From positions 1-23,348 of the forward strand of contig DLGQ01000080.1 in NCBI GenBank assembly GCA_002482775.1: 23,348 nucleotides of DNA, written 5' to 3'. Position 1 is the first letter of the stretch, and each line of letters begins with the position of its first letter. Position numbers and translations under genes: made by a program. This document shows positions 7,805-15,810 of this stretch, one piece after another. The notes below the pieces were generated by a model that saw nothing but the letters and a program-made list of their open reading frames with translations, had not been told where the DNA came from and did not search any database. Source of the DNA: Flavobacteriales bacterium UBA7690. GTDB lineage: Bacteria; Bacteroidota; Bacteroidia; Flavobacteriales_F; PHOS-HE28.

Positions 7805-8060
7805 ATGACCACATGCCGATCTCCCTATGCCGACCAGCCCAACAGGTATTCATGGTCACATGCGCACATGAGCACATGACCACATGCTGATTTCCCCATC
7901 CCAACTAGCCCAACAGGTATTCATGGTCACATGCGCACATGACCACATGCAGATCTTCCCATGCCGACCAGCCCAACAGGTATTCATGGTCCCATGCGCA
8001 AATGCGCACATGGCCACATGCTCCCAACCGGTATTCCATGGTCAGCTGTTCACATGGTCA
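7805..8060. repeat. Composite tandem repeat: 33-bp block plus octamers, periods 71/63/71
   Basis: A 33-bp block (GAT...AGCCCAACAGGTATT) occurs at 7818-7850, 7889-7921 and 7952-7984; copies 1 and 3 differ at two positions. Between blocks lie runs of 8-bp units on the pattern CATGNNCA (CATGGTCA, CATGCGCA, CATGAGCA, CATGACCA). Anchors GACCACATGC at 7807, 7878, 7941 and a variant at 8012 give spacings of 71, 63 and 71. The short spacing lacks exactly one octamer. A decayed fourth block (about 8021-8036) and more octamers run to 8060. No gene was seen in the whole 7734-8106 gap; short ORFs across it only read through the repeats. Confidence 0.88.
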
Positions 8061-8106
8061 TCTTCCCACTCGCTTCGGCCTTGTTCTTGTTGAGGATCTT
8101 CGCTCC

Positions 8107-9324
8107 ATGTCATCGCTGACCATCCGCAGGCCCGCAACTCCCTTGCGTGCTACCATTCATTTACCGCGTTCCAAGAGCGTGAGCAACCGTGCGCTCATCA
8201 TCGCCGCCTTGTTGGGTGATCTCGATCTGGTCTCTAATCTCAGCGATGGCGACGATACGCGCGTGCTGTTGGATCTGCTTCGCCATCGTCCGCATACGAT
8301 GGATTGTGGTGCGGGCGGTACCACGTTCCGCTTCCTGCTTGCATGGGCCGCCGTGCAACAAGGGGAGGAGCATATCCTCACGGGTATCCCACGTTTGCTG
8401 GAACGGCCGCACGATGATCTCGTGGTAGCATTGAAGACCCTCGGCGCCGACATCGAGAAGGTGCCGCAAGGCTACAGGGTGCGGGGTCGGAAGATGAAAG
8501 GCGGGCCCGTCCACTTCGATTCGCCCATCAGCAGCCAATACCTCAGCGCGTTGGTGTTGATCGCACCCTGTTTCGAAGAAGGGCTGGATCTGAAATGGAC
8601 CGGCACACGGTTGAGCGAGCCGTTCGTGAGCATGACGCTGAAGATGCTGGATCATTTCGGGGTGCGCGCCAGCCTCACCATGGATGGTGTGCAAGTACCA
8701 CCATGCAGCTACACCCCGGTTCCATACACGGTGCCGCCGGATTGGAGCAGTGCCGCGTTCTGGTTCGAACAGGTCGCCCTGGATCCCGGAGCATCCGTCC
8801 TGCTCGCCGATCTGCAGAAGGATACGCTGCAGGGTGATCGCGAGGCCGCGCACCTGTGGTCATCCTGGGTACGGGCTACCGTAAAACCCGAAGGCCTTTT
8901 GTTGGAACACCTGGAAGATCCCGGGCCGTGGACCGAAGCCGCCGTGGACCTCAAACATGTGCCCGATCTTTTTCAACCGCTCGCCTTCACCCTGGCTGGA
9001 CGTGGCATCAAGTCCGCCATGGTGGGCCTGGATAACCTGGTGGTGAAGGAGACCGATCGCTTGCGAGCTGTTGGCGATGTGCTGCGTGTTTTGGGCTGCA
9101 CGGCCGGGCATCGTGGTGGCACCTTCATCCAAGGCGGAAGCATCACCAACAAGGGGCCGTTCTCCTTCGATCCGAACATCGATCACCGCATGGCCCTTTC
9201 CGTGGCGCCCCTCGCATTGGTGTTGGAAAGCGTTACCGTGCAGGATCCCGATGTGGTGAACAAGAGCTACCCGCTTTTCTGGGAGCATCTGGTGGAGGCG
9301 GGTTATTCCGTTGTTAGACAATAG
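8107..9324 (+). CDS. aroA: 3-phosphoshikimate 1-carboxyvinyltransferase (EPSP synthase)
   Basis: Cytoplasmic enzyme joining PEP to shikimate-3-phosphate, the sixth step of the shikimate pathway. The product is 405 residues from the ATG at 8107, which leads straight into the first family strand; the open frame further upstream only reads the repeats. Motifs: LPRSKSVSNRA (about 19-29, with the binding Lys, Ser and Arg), CGAGGTTFRFL (67-77, the PEP/glyphosate loop), LLERPHDDL...LGA, SSQYLSAL near 142, PPDWSSAAFWFE, and DLFQPLAFTLAG with catalytic Asp287. The family proline after GTxxR is Phe, which I believe is common in Bacteroidota. C-terminal KETDRLRAV and DHRMALSVAPLAL are intact. The toxin-antitoxin pair starts 35 bp downstream. 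Confidence 0.95.
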   Translation: MSSLTIRRPATPLRATIHLPRSKSVSNRALIIAALLGDLDLVSNLSDGDDTRVLLDLLRHRPHTMDCGAGGTTFRFLLAWAAVQQGEEHILTGIPRLLERPHDDLVVALKTLGADIEKVPQGYRVRGRKMKGGPVHFDSPISSQYLSALVLIAPCFEEGLDLKWTGTRLSEPFVSMTLKMLDHFGVRASLTMDGVQVPPCSYTPVPYTVPPDWSSAAFWFEQVALDPGASVLLADLQKDTLQGDREAAHLWSSWVRATVKPEGLLLEHLEDPGPWTEAAVDLKHVPDLFQPLAFTLAGRGIKSAMVGLDNLVVKETDRLRAVGDVLRVLGCTAGHRGGTFIQGGSITNKGPFSFDPNIDHRMALSVAPLALVLESVTVQDPDVVNKSYPLFWEHLVEAGYSVVRQ

Positions 9325-9342
9325 CCCCAGAGGCTATCTTTG
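9311..9342 (+). promoter_or_regulatory. Promoter of the toxin-antitoxin pair (TTG / TATCTTTG)
   Basis: TTG at 9311-9313 is separated by 21 bp from TATCTTTG at 9335-9342, a good match to the Bacteroidota -33/-7 promoter. The start of transcription would fall near 9349, about 11 nt before the antitoxin ATG. Confidence 0.55.
9321..9337 (+). promoter_or_regulatory. Inverted repeat overlapping the toxin-antitoxin promoter
   Basis: ATAGCC (9321-9326) and GGCTAT (9332-9337) form a perfect 6-bp inverted repeat around CCAGA. It overlaps the aroA stop and runs into the -7 element. It could be the operator for antitoxin autoregulation, or a weak 3' hairpin for aroA. Confidence 0.4.
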
Positions 9343-9359
9343 CTGGTAAGAGCAACAAC

Positions 9360-9533
9360 ATGGTGCAAGTAGTTTCAAAACGGACCCCGAAACAACGCGT
9401 GAGCGCCATCATCAAGAAGGCGACGAAACGATCGCGTCGGAAGAAGGGAGCTGATTTCAGCGACCTACTTGGCAGTGTTCCTTTGCACACGGATCCTGTG
9501 AAATTCCAACGTAAGCTGCGCGATGCGGAATGA
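9360..9533 (+). CDS. Small antitoxin-like protein (partner of PIN toxin)
   Basis: A 57-residue basic protein starting at the ATG at 9360. The N-terminal half is rich in Lys and Arg (QRVSAIIKKATKRSRRKKG). The C-terminal part, FSDLLGSVPLHTDPVKFQRKLRDAE, looks like the toxin-wrapping tail of Bacteroidota antitoxins that pair with PIN toxins. Its last 11 bp overlap the start of the PIN gene at 9523, a translational coupling typical of toxin-antitoxin operons. The DNA-binding N-terminus is unusually short, so it may not be a classical VapB fold. Assignment rests mainly on position, size, charge and overlap. Confidence 0.72.
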   Translation: MVQVVSKRTPKQRVSAIIKKATKRSRRKKGADFSDLLGSVPLHTDPVKFQRKLRDAE

Positions 9534-9897
9534 ACGCGTCGTGATAGACACGAACATTCTGCTCTACATTTTGGCCGGCGACGAGAAGGCTCATGGCTTG
9601 GTGAAAGGCAGGGATGTGGTTCTGAGCGCTATGGTGCGCATGGAGGCCATGGTCTACCATGGGGCTGTGCCGGGCCATCTGGATATGGTGCAACGGTTCA
9701 TTGATCGGTGTGCTCTGGAGGAGATCCATCGTGGCATTCAGGATCGGGCTGTTGCTATCCGGACCGACCATAAATTGAAACTGCCGGATGCCATCATCGC
9801 TGCGACAGCCGTACATCTTGGTCTGCCGCTCATTTCCGCCGATACGATCTTCTCCAGGATCAGCTCGGAACTCGAGTTCATTTTCTACCGCAAGTGA
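9523..9897 (+). CDS. PIN domain protein, VapC-like toxin
   Basis: A 124-residue single-domain PIN protein, normal for VapC-type RNase toxins that cut specific RNAs, often tRNA. The four conserved acidic residues are present: Asp9 (VVIDTNILLY), Glu41 (RMEAMVYH), Asp89 (KLPDAIIAATA) and Asp107 (ISADTIF). Together they hold the metal ion in this family, so the enzyme looks active. The start at 9523 overlaps the preceding antitoxin gene by 11 bp. The pair lies between the housekeeping genes aroA and fhs, a common position for small mobile toxin-antitoxin modules. The gap 9898-10032 shows no further gene. Confidence 0.88.
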   Translation: MRNERVVIDTNILLYILAGDEKAHGLVKGRDVVLSAMVRMEAMVYHGAVPGHLDMVQRFIDRCALEEIHRGIQDRAVAIRTDHKLKLPDAIIAATAVHLGLPLISADTIFSRISSELEFIFYRK

Positions 9898-10032
9898 ATT
9901 TGATCGGCTCGGATATTTCCTGCCGTTCACCACACTTGCGACATTCTTTCTTTCCTCATCTTCGCTCACCATTTTGAGGGCATGGCGCGTTAAGTGCGCA
10001 TCCTTCAGCATTGAACCCCGACCATCCATCCC

Positions 10033-11715
10033 ATGGCTTTCCCCTCCGACCTCGAGATCGCGCAAGCAGCGCGCATGCAGCACATCAACGCCATTGGCGA
10101 AAAACTCGGTATCGATGCCGAAGTGCTGGAACTCTATGGCAAGTACAAAGCGAAGCTGCCGCTGGATCTGATCGACGAGAGCAAGCTGAAGAAGAGCAAG
10201 CTCATCCTTGTCACAGCGCTGTCGCCCACACCCGCCGGTGAAGGCAAGACCACCACGAGCATAGGCCTGTGCGAAGGCCTGAACAAGGTTGGCAAGAAGG
10301 CCATGGTGGTGCTGCGCGAACCGTCCCTAGGTCCCGTGTTCGGTGTGAAGGGTGGTGCTGCGGGCGGCGGCTATGCCCAAGTGGTGCCCATGGAGGACAT
10401 CAACCTGCACTTCACCGGTGACTTCAGTGCCATCGAGAAGGCGAACAACCTGTTGGCCGCGCTCATCGACAACAACCTCCAGAGCAAGACCAAGAACCTG
10501 CAGATCGATCCGCGCACCATCGCTTGGAAACGCGTGATCGACATGAACGACCGTGCCCTGCGCGACATCGTGATCGGGCTGGGCGGCACCGGAAATGGTG
10601 TGCCGCGTCAAGATGGGTTCAACATCACCGCAGCGAGCGAAGTGATGGCCATCGTCTGCCTCGCCAGTGGCTACGAAGACCTGAAGAAGCGCTTGGGCAA
10701 CATCTTCATCGGCAACAGCCGCGACCCGGAGAAGAAGTACGTGTACGCCCGCGACCTCAACGCGCAAGGGGCCATGGCGCTCCTGCTGAAGGATGCCATC
10801 AAGCCGAACCTGGTGCAAACGCTGGAAGGCAATCCGGCCATCATCCACGGCGGGCCCTTCGCCAACATCGCCCAAGGCGTGAACAGTGTGCTCGCCACGA
10901 AGATGGGCCTCAGCCTCGCCGATTACGTGGTTACGGAAGCAGGCTTCGGTGCCGATCTCGGGGCGGAGAAGTTCTTCGATATCAAGTGCCGCGCAGCCGG
11001 GTTGAAGCCGAGCGCTGCCGTGATCGTGGCCACCATACGCGCCCTGCGGTACCACGGCGGTGCCAACCTGAAGGAGGTGAACAATGCCGCACCGGATCGC
11101 GTGAAGAACGGCTTGGCCAACCTCGGACGCCACATCGAGAACGTGGGGAAATTCGGGGTGAAAGTGGTGGTGGCCATCAACAACTTCCCCACCGATACGC
11201 CTGAAGAGATCGAACTGGTGAAGGCCTATTGCAAAGAGCGTGGGGCCGAAGCGGTGCTCGCGCAAGGATTCGCCAAAGGAGGCGAGGGCATGACCGATCT
11301 GGCCAGTGCCGTGTTGCGCGTGGTGGACAAAGGCGAAAGCGATTTCAAACCGTTGTACGATCTCGACCTCAGCATCGAGGACAAGATCGAACGCATCGCC
11401 AAGGAGATCTACCGCGCCGAACGTGTCACCTACAGCAGCGACGCACAGACCGCCTTGCGGCGCATCAACAACCTGGGCCTTTCCAAGTTGCCGATCTGCA
11501 TCGCCAAAACGCAGTACAGCTTCAGCGATGATCCTACGCTTCTCGCAGCACCCGAAGGTTTCAAGATCACGGTGAACGACATCGAGATCGCAGCCGGTGC
11601 TGGGTTCGTGGTTCCGTTGTTGGGCAAGATCATGCGTATGCCTGGCCTTCCGGAAACACCCGCCAGCGAGCACATGGACATCGATGCCGATGGCGTGATC
11701 AGCGGGTTGAGCTGA
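10033..11715 (+). CDS. fhs: Formate--tetrahydrofolate ligase
   Basis: ATP-dependent joining of formate to tetrahydrofolate, giving 10-formyl-THF for purine and formyl-Met-tRNA synthesis in one-carbon metabolism; cytoplasmic. The product is 560 residues, the usual family length. The N-terminal part contains the P-loop TPAGEGKTT (about 66-74), then EPSLGPVFGVKGGAAGGGYAQ and DINLHFTGD, hallmark stretches of the enzyme. The folate-binding part shows TEAGFGADLGAEKFFDIKCR, VATIRALRYHGG and VVAINNFPTDT. The C-terminus PGLPETPASEHMDID is the normal family end. A long ORF antisense to this gene is a codon-bias shadow. The 225 bp downstream hold no clear terminator but do hold a perfect palindrome (11863-11876). 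Confidence 0.97.
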   Translation: MAFPSDLEIAQAARMQHINAIGEKLGIDAEVLELYGKYKAKLPLDLIDESKLKKSKLILVTALSPTPAGEGKTTTSIGLCEGLNKVGKKAMVVLREPSLGPVFGVKGGAAGGGYAQVVPMEDINLHFTGDFSAIEKANNLLAALIDNNLQSKTKNLQIDPRTIAWKRVIDMNDRALRDIVIGLGGTGNGVPRQDGFNITAASEVMAIVCLASGYEDLKKRLGNIFIGNSRDPEKKYVYARDLNAQGAMALLLKDAIKPNLVQTLEGNPAIIHGGPFANIAQGVNSVLATKMGLSLADYVVTEAGFGADLGAEKFFDIKCRAAGLKPSAAVIVATIRALRYHGGANLKEVNNAAPDRVKNGLANLGRHIENVGKFGVKVVVAINNFPTDTPEEIELVKAYCKERGAEAVLAQGFAKGGEGMTDLASAVLRVVDKGESDFKPLYDLDLSIEDKIERIAKEIYRAERVTYSSDAQTALRRINNLGLSKLPICIAKTQYSFSDDPTLLAAPEGFKITVNDIEIAAGAGFVVPLLGKIMRMPGLPETPASEHMDIDADGVISGLS

Positions 11716-11862
11716 AGAACCGGACAGTTATAGCGGCTCCGCTCAGGTGGAAGTTCAGCTTTATGGGTGTTCCAATGGGGTCGTGGAGCCGTGGTCGTAT
11801 CGTTTTTCCTTGTACGGTCGCGTTCTGCGCGATGGACCACACCAAGGAAACACCTTTGACCA

Positions 11863-11876
11863 CTGACGTACGTCAG
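11863..11876. promoter_or_regulatory. Perfect 14-bp palindrome CTGACGTACGTCAG
   Basis: CTGACGT and ACGTCAG meet without a spacer, forming a perfect two-fold symmetric site 66 bp before the ATG at 11942. This is the shape of an operator for a dimeric regulator. A second, shorter inverted repeat (GTTCA 11898-11902, TGAAC 11907-11911) lies between it and the gene, next to TTCATTTG, a one-mismatch -7 element. Confidence 0.4.
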
Positions 11877-11941
11877 GCATCGTGTTGCATTCAATCGGTT
11901 CATTTGTGAACTTCAACCCTGCAACCAAACCTGGAATTCCC

Positions 11942-12343
11942 ATGAGCACTTCCACCGCTCCCCAAACCCGTGTCCGGATCGGCGATCTGCATTTCGATCA
12001 ACGCGAATGGCTGAACGCCCTCCAGTTCTACAAGGAAGATATCACCATCTTGGAACATCGGCTTGAGGACATCGCACGTCGCAATACCAAGCAGGAGGTG
12101 CTGGCCGAACTGGAGCACTTCCAGAACCAGTTCATCCGCGAACGCGAGGTGATCGACGAGCTACGGCACGACATCAAACAGGAGGAGAACGTGCTGGAGA
12201 AGGAGATGAAGGACCATCCCGTGGCCATCGAGCATCGTTTCTTCACGGATCATACCGATCTGCGCGAACGGTTCTTGATCTTCGAAAAGCTCTACCGCGA
12301 GTTGAAGCAGGAATTCCAGCAATGGCTGGTGAGGCGCATGTGA
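11942..12343 (+). CDS. Small coiled-coil protein of unknown function
   Basis: A 133-residue cytoplasmic protein with no signal peptide. The ATG at 11942 is preferred to the in-frame ATG 60 bp upstream, because the extra residues lie in the apparent promoter region. Nearly the whole length from about residue 30 is charged and helical (LEHRLEDIARRNTKQEVLAEL...IKQEENVLEKEMKDHP), predicting two or more long coiled-coil helices, with a final amphipathic helix FLIFEKLYRELKQEFQQWLVRRM. I do not recognise a named family. It ends 7 bp from the convergent cyclase gene. It lies alone behind fhs, with a palindromic site upstream, so it is probably regulated separately. Confidence 0.75.
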   Translation: MSTSTAPQTRVRIGDLHFDQREWLNALQFYKEDITILEHRLEDIARRNTKQEVLAELEHFQNQFIREREVIDELRHDIKQEENVLEKEMKDHPVAIEHRFFTDHTDLRERFLIFEKLYRELKQEFQQWLVRRM

Positions 12344-12350
12344 TCCGATC

Positions 12351-15300
12351 TCACGTGCGGGGGAGGATCTCCTTCACCCCGGTGACGAAGTACATGTGCA
12401 GTTCGCCCTTGCCCTTCACCTTGATGGGGCCGCGTGGGGTTGCGTGTACCAGGTCCATCACCTGCGCGTATGTGACACCGCTGATGTTGAGTTTGCCCGC
12501 ATCGCCATGGCTTTCCATCCGGCTCGCGAGGTTCACCGTGTCGCCCCAGATGTCGTAAGCGAATTTCTTCTGGCCAACGACACCGGCCACCACAGGACCC
12601 GTGTGGATCCCGATACGTACGGGCCATTCGGTCATCCCTTTCTTGCGGCGCTCGGCATTGCTGCGCTCCACGGCATCGATCATCGCAAGGCCCATCATCA
12701 CGGCATCGCGTGCATGCGTCGGTGAAGGTTCCGGTATGCCCGCCGCACACATGTACGCATCGCCGATGGTCTTGATCTTCTCCAAGCCGAATTCATCACA
12801 CAGCACATCGAACATGCGGAAGAAGTGATCCAGCTCGCTCACCAACGTGTCGCTGTCCATCAAGCTGCTGAAGCCCGTGAAACCCTTGAAATCGCTGAAG
12901 AGCACGGTGCAGCTTTCGTACCGACGCGCATCGGCGCTGCCTTTCCTTTTCAGTTCTTCAGCGGTGGATGCCGGGAGGATGTTGCGTAGCAGATCATCAC
13001 TGCGCTCCTTCTCGTCGGCCAACTGGCTCGTCCTGGTCTTCACCATACGCTCCAAGCGTTCACGGTCGCGGCGCAGTGTGCGTTCGCGATAGCGGATGAA
13101 GCCGAAGATCGCCAATGCCAATGCGATCCCGCCGCTGAGCAGGAAGGTGTTCGTGCGCCAGAACGGTGGCGCGATAACGAAGGAGTAGGAGATAGGCTGG
13201 TCGTTCCATATACCGCTGGCGTTGCGCGCCATCACCTTGAAGGTGTATTCGCCCGGCGGGATGTTGCTGTAGGTGACCCGCTGCGTGGCCGTGATCGGTG
13301 ACCAGTCCGGATCATACCCTTCCAAGAACCAACGGTAGCGCACCTTTTCCGGGTACGCCAACGAGATACCCGTGAAATCGAAGGTGAGGTGGTTCTTGTC
13401 GTATGGAAGTTCCAACCCCGTTGGGAAACCGTTGCGCCCCAACCCTTGGCACCAAGGCGACCAATCTGGCCGCTCGTAGAAGAGCTGGATGTCGGTGAGG
13501 TGGACAAGTGGTTCCAGAGGATCCTCCACGAGCTGTTGCTGATCGTACCGGATGGCCCCGCGCACCGTGCCGAACCACAGGCTGCTATCCGCATCCAGCA
13601 TGGCTGCGCCGTGTAGACTCTCCAAGCCGATGAAACCATCCTCTCGCCCGAACGCGCGGATGCCGAGCACCTGTTCTTGCAGAACATCCAGTTCCACTTG
13701 GTGGATACCACGGCGTGTGCCCAACCACAAGTTCTCGTATGCATCAAGCACCATCGCCTCGATCGCCAGGCTTTGCAGTCCGGCTTCGCGGCCATAGGTC
13801 TCCAGCTTCGTGCCCAGCAGGCGCAACAATCCCCGTTCTGCGCTACCTAGCCATGAACTCCCCTTGCTGTCGCGCACGATCGCGTTCAACGGGATCGCGG
13901 GTACTTGCGTTGACCGTGTGAATGCCGCGCTTCCCATGTGCGACGAGTAGAACAGCCCACTGTCCGTCGCGCACCAAAGGGTGTCTGCGGCGATCACCAT
14001 GGAGTTGATCACACGATCGGGAAGACCGGTCATTGTGATCTGGCCCTGGTGCATCTGATGAACACCATGTGAGGTTCCGATGTGGACGCCACCATCGTTC
14101 CCGCGGCACAACGAACCGATGCGTTGCTCTTCGCGATCCGCCGATACCCACGCGGGATCGAACCGCTCTTGTCGCAACCTGTACACACCATGCATGGCAG
14201 TACCTACCAGCAAATATCCTTCAGCATCTTCCCCAAGGCAAGTGACGAACAACGATGGAAGACCATGTTCGCGTCCATAGTGCTTCATCCGTTGTCCATC
14301 GAACACAGCGACACCGCCCCCTTGGGTGGCGAAATACAATAGCCCGTCCGCTGTGCGGTGGATACCGCTTACGATGCGTGAACCCAGCCCGTCCCGTTCG
14401 GTGAAATAGAGGAAGGCATCACTGGTGAATTTGCTCAGGCCACCGAACCCCGTGCCCGCCCAAATGCCACCACTGCGGTCTCGGTGCAGGCAGCGCACCA
14501 GATCATGTCCCAGACCGTTCGCCTCTTTGATGGTCGTGAGCTTGGGAATGCCCTTCGGACGGTCGATGTGGACTAGGCCTGCGGGCGTCCCCAGCCAGAT
14601 GTCTTGCGGCCCGGCACGCAACACGGTCAGCACCACCGGATGCGGCAGCGCCAACGGCTGCACCCCCGCAACACGTTGATCGATAGCAAGCTGGGCCAGG
14701 TCGCGGCCCAATTCAACATATCCTTCGTTCGTGCCAACGAGCACACCGAGACTGTCCGCGAACAGCGCGAGTATCCGCTTGCCCCGCAATGGCTCCTCGG
14801 CCACGGGAGACCACCGATCCATGTGAAGGCGGAAAAGCCCACTGTCCGTTCCCGCCAGTAGCACACCCTCGCCAAGGTCCACCAGCGCGTTGACGCGCAA
14901 GGTGGGTAGACCGGTGTTGAACGCCGTGGAACGCATCGCATTGGTATCCACCTGCCAAACACCACCTCCTCGGCTCGCCAGCCAAAACGTGTTATCCGGC
15001 CCGGCAAGCAACGCACGTACCGGATGGTCTGGCAACGGTTCGTTCAGCGAGAGCGTGGTGAATTTCCCCTTGCACCAAGCGGCTACGGTGCCGTCTCTAT
15101 AGCCCGTCCAAACGATGCCATCGCTCAAGGCCGTGGATGCTGCCAGTAACGCTGTGGCCTCAGCGGCAGGAGCACCCTGTTGCTCTCCGAACGGCTCGAA
15201 GCGAGACCCTTGGCTGCGCGCTAGCCCTTGGTCGGTGGCCACCCAAAGGAAACCCTCGCGGTCTTCGCACGTGGCGTTCACGCTCGCACTGGGCAATCCC

Positions 15301-15398
15301 TCTTCCAAGGAGAAGGTGCGCAGGTCGTATTGTTGAGCGCCTGAGCGCCCGGCCCACAGCAGGGCCACCAGCAATACCGCACCACCGGGAGAGCGCAT
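12351..15398 (-). CDS. Membrane sensor: Reg_prop beta-propeller, Y_Y_Y domain and class III adenylyl cyclase
   Basis: A 1015-residue one-component sensor. The ATG at 15398 begins a signal peptide (MRSPGGAVLLVALLWAGRSGAQ); longer readings add an unrelated N-terminus. Residues about 25-650 are many propeller repeats with G.LWVAT/WLGT-type blades, as in two-component regulator propellers (FSLEEGLPSASVNATCEDREG). A Y_Y_Y domain (about 665-742) ends in GEYTFKVMARNASG. One membrane helix (about 751-768) and a coiled coil (RERTLRRDRERLERMVKTR) lead to the cyclase. Metal Asp836 (VLFSDFKGFT) and Asp880 (IKTIGDAYM) are present; Lys876 and Asp949 (YDIWGD) are the adenine-specifying pair; Asn956 and Arg960 are also kept. 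It should therefore make cAMP from ATP in response to a periplasmic ligand. In typical hybrid systems this sensor type drives a histidine kinase instead. The ligand is unknown. Confidence 0.9.
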   Translation of the reverse strand: MRSPGGAVLLVALLWAGRSGAQQYDLRTFSLEEGLPSASVNATCEDREGFLWVATDQGLARSQGSRFEPFGEQQGAPAAEATALLAASTALSDGIVWTGYRDGTVAAWCKGKFTTLSLNEPLPDHPVRALLAGPDNTFWLASRGGGVWQVDTNAMRSTAFNTGLPTLRVNALVDLGEGVLLAGTDSGLFRLHMDRWSPVAEEPLRGKRILALFADSLGVLVGTNEGYVELGRDLAQLAIDQRVAGVQPLALPHPVVLTVLRAGPQDIWLGTPAGLVHIDRPKGIPKLTTIKEANGLGHDLVRCLHRDRSGGIWAGTGFGGLSKFTSDAFLYFTERDGLGSRIVSGIHRTADGLLYFATQGGGVAVFDGQRMKHYGREHGLPSLFVTCLGEDAEGYLLVGTAMHGVYRLRQERFDPAWVSADREEQRIGSLCRGNDGGVHIGTSHGVHQMHQGQITMTGLPDRVINSMVIAADTLWCATDSGLFYSSHMGSAAFTRSTQVPAIPLNAIVRDSKGSSWLGSAERGLLRLLGTKLETYGREAGLQSLAIEAMVLDAYENLWLGTRRGIHQVELDVLQEQVLGIRAFGREDGFIGLESLHGAAMLDADSSLWFGTVRGAIRYDQQQLVEDPLEPLVHLTDIQLFYERPDWSPWCQGLGRNGFPTGLELPYDKNHLTFDFTGISLAYPEKVRYRWFLEGYDPDWSPITATQRVTYSNIPPGEYTFKVMARNASGIWNDQPISYSFVIAPPFWRTNTFLLSGGIALALAIFGFIRYRERTLRRDRERLERMVKTRTSQLADEKERSDDLLRNILPASTAEELKRKGSADARRYESCTVLFSDFKGFTGFSSLMDSDTLVSELDHFFRMFDVLCDEFGLEKIKTIGDAYMCAAGIPEPSPTHARDAVMMGLAMIDAVERSNAERRKKGMTEWPVRIGIHTGPVVAGVVGQKKFAYDIWGDTVNLASRMESHGDAGKLNISGVTYAQVMDLVHATPRGPIKVKGKGELHMYFVTGVKEILPRT

Positions 15399-15403
15399 GG
15401 TTG

Positions 15404-15411
15404 GAAAGATA
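15404..15411 (-). promoter_or_regulatory. Candidate -7 element of the cyclase gene (TATCTTTC)
   Basis: The minus strand reads TATCTTTC, one base off TAnnTTTG, only 5 nt before the ATG at 15398. Transcription would begin at or next to the start codon, giving a leaderless message. The OmpA gene at 19094 has the same 5-nt arrangement. Confidence 0.35.
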
Positions 15412-15444
15412 GCGCCGCCGCCCCAAGACCATGCCGATCCGCAC

Positions 15445-15475
15445 TTGGATTTCACTTTTGTTGAACTTACCTTCA
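15445..15475 (+). promoter_or_regulatory. Candidate promoter of the small DNA-binding gene
   Basis: TTG at 15445-15447 is followed after 20 bp by TACCTTCA (15468-15475), which matches TAnnTTTG except at its last two bases. The spacing is right for a Bacteroidota promoter. The ATG lies at 15505. Confidence 0.35.
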
Positions 15476-15504
15476 ATGCGCAACCAACCAAAATCCCGCC
15501 TATC

Positions 15505-15759
15505 ATGAACATCACTTTCAACGAGTTGCGGAAGATCAAGGACAACCTCCCCGATGGTAGCATCCATCGCATAGCACGGGAACTGGACTTGAACGTGGAG
15601 ACGGTTTGGAACTATTTCGGTGGCTATGGCCACAGCAACGGCAAGCCCATGGGTGTTCACCTCGAATCCGGACCCGACGGTGGTATCGTAGCGCTGGATG
15701 ACCGGCGCATATTCGACCTCGCCCAGCAGATCCTCTCCGAACACCAAGTACACGCTTAG
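15505..15759 (+). CDS. Small putative DNA-binding protein
   Basis: An 84-residue soluble protein starting at the ATG at 15505. Residues 4-42 (FNELRKIKDNLPDGSIHRIARELDLNVETVWNYFGG) read as a helix-turn-helix, with IHRIARELDLNVETVWNYF as turn and recognition helix. The second half has HLESGPDGGIVALDD, which looks like a beta hairpin, and a closing helix (RIFDLAQQILSEH). I recall similar short proteins in Bacteroidota annotated only as DNA-binding. It is divergent from the adenylyl cyclase gene across a 106-bp gap and has its own terminator, so it might regulate that gene, but nothing in the sequence shows this directly. Confidence 0.8.
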   Translation: MNITFNELRKIKDNLPDGSIHRIARELDLNVETVWNYFGGYGHSNGKPMGVHLESGPDGGIVALDDRRIFDLAQQILSEHQVHA

Positions 15760-15810
15760 CCGATATGTTCCCTCCTCTCCCGCTGCGCTGAATTATATCA
15801 GCAGAAGTGA

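Noticed and set aside
7818..7984. CRISPR-like geometry: a 33-bp repeat with spacers of 38 and 30 bp
   Set aside because: The spacers are themselves octamer repeats resembling each other, copies are few and diverged, and no cas genes are near.
7884..8093. Short ORF in the aroB-aroA gap
   Set aside because: Its sequence is just the composite repeat translated; repeated near-identical peptides and no family match.
10327..11673. 448-codon ORF antisense to fhs
   Set aside because: It is a codon-bias shadow in a GC-rich gene; no recognisable motifs and no start context.
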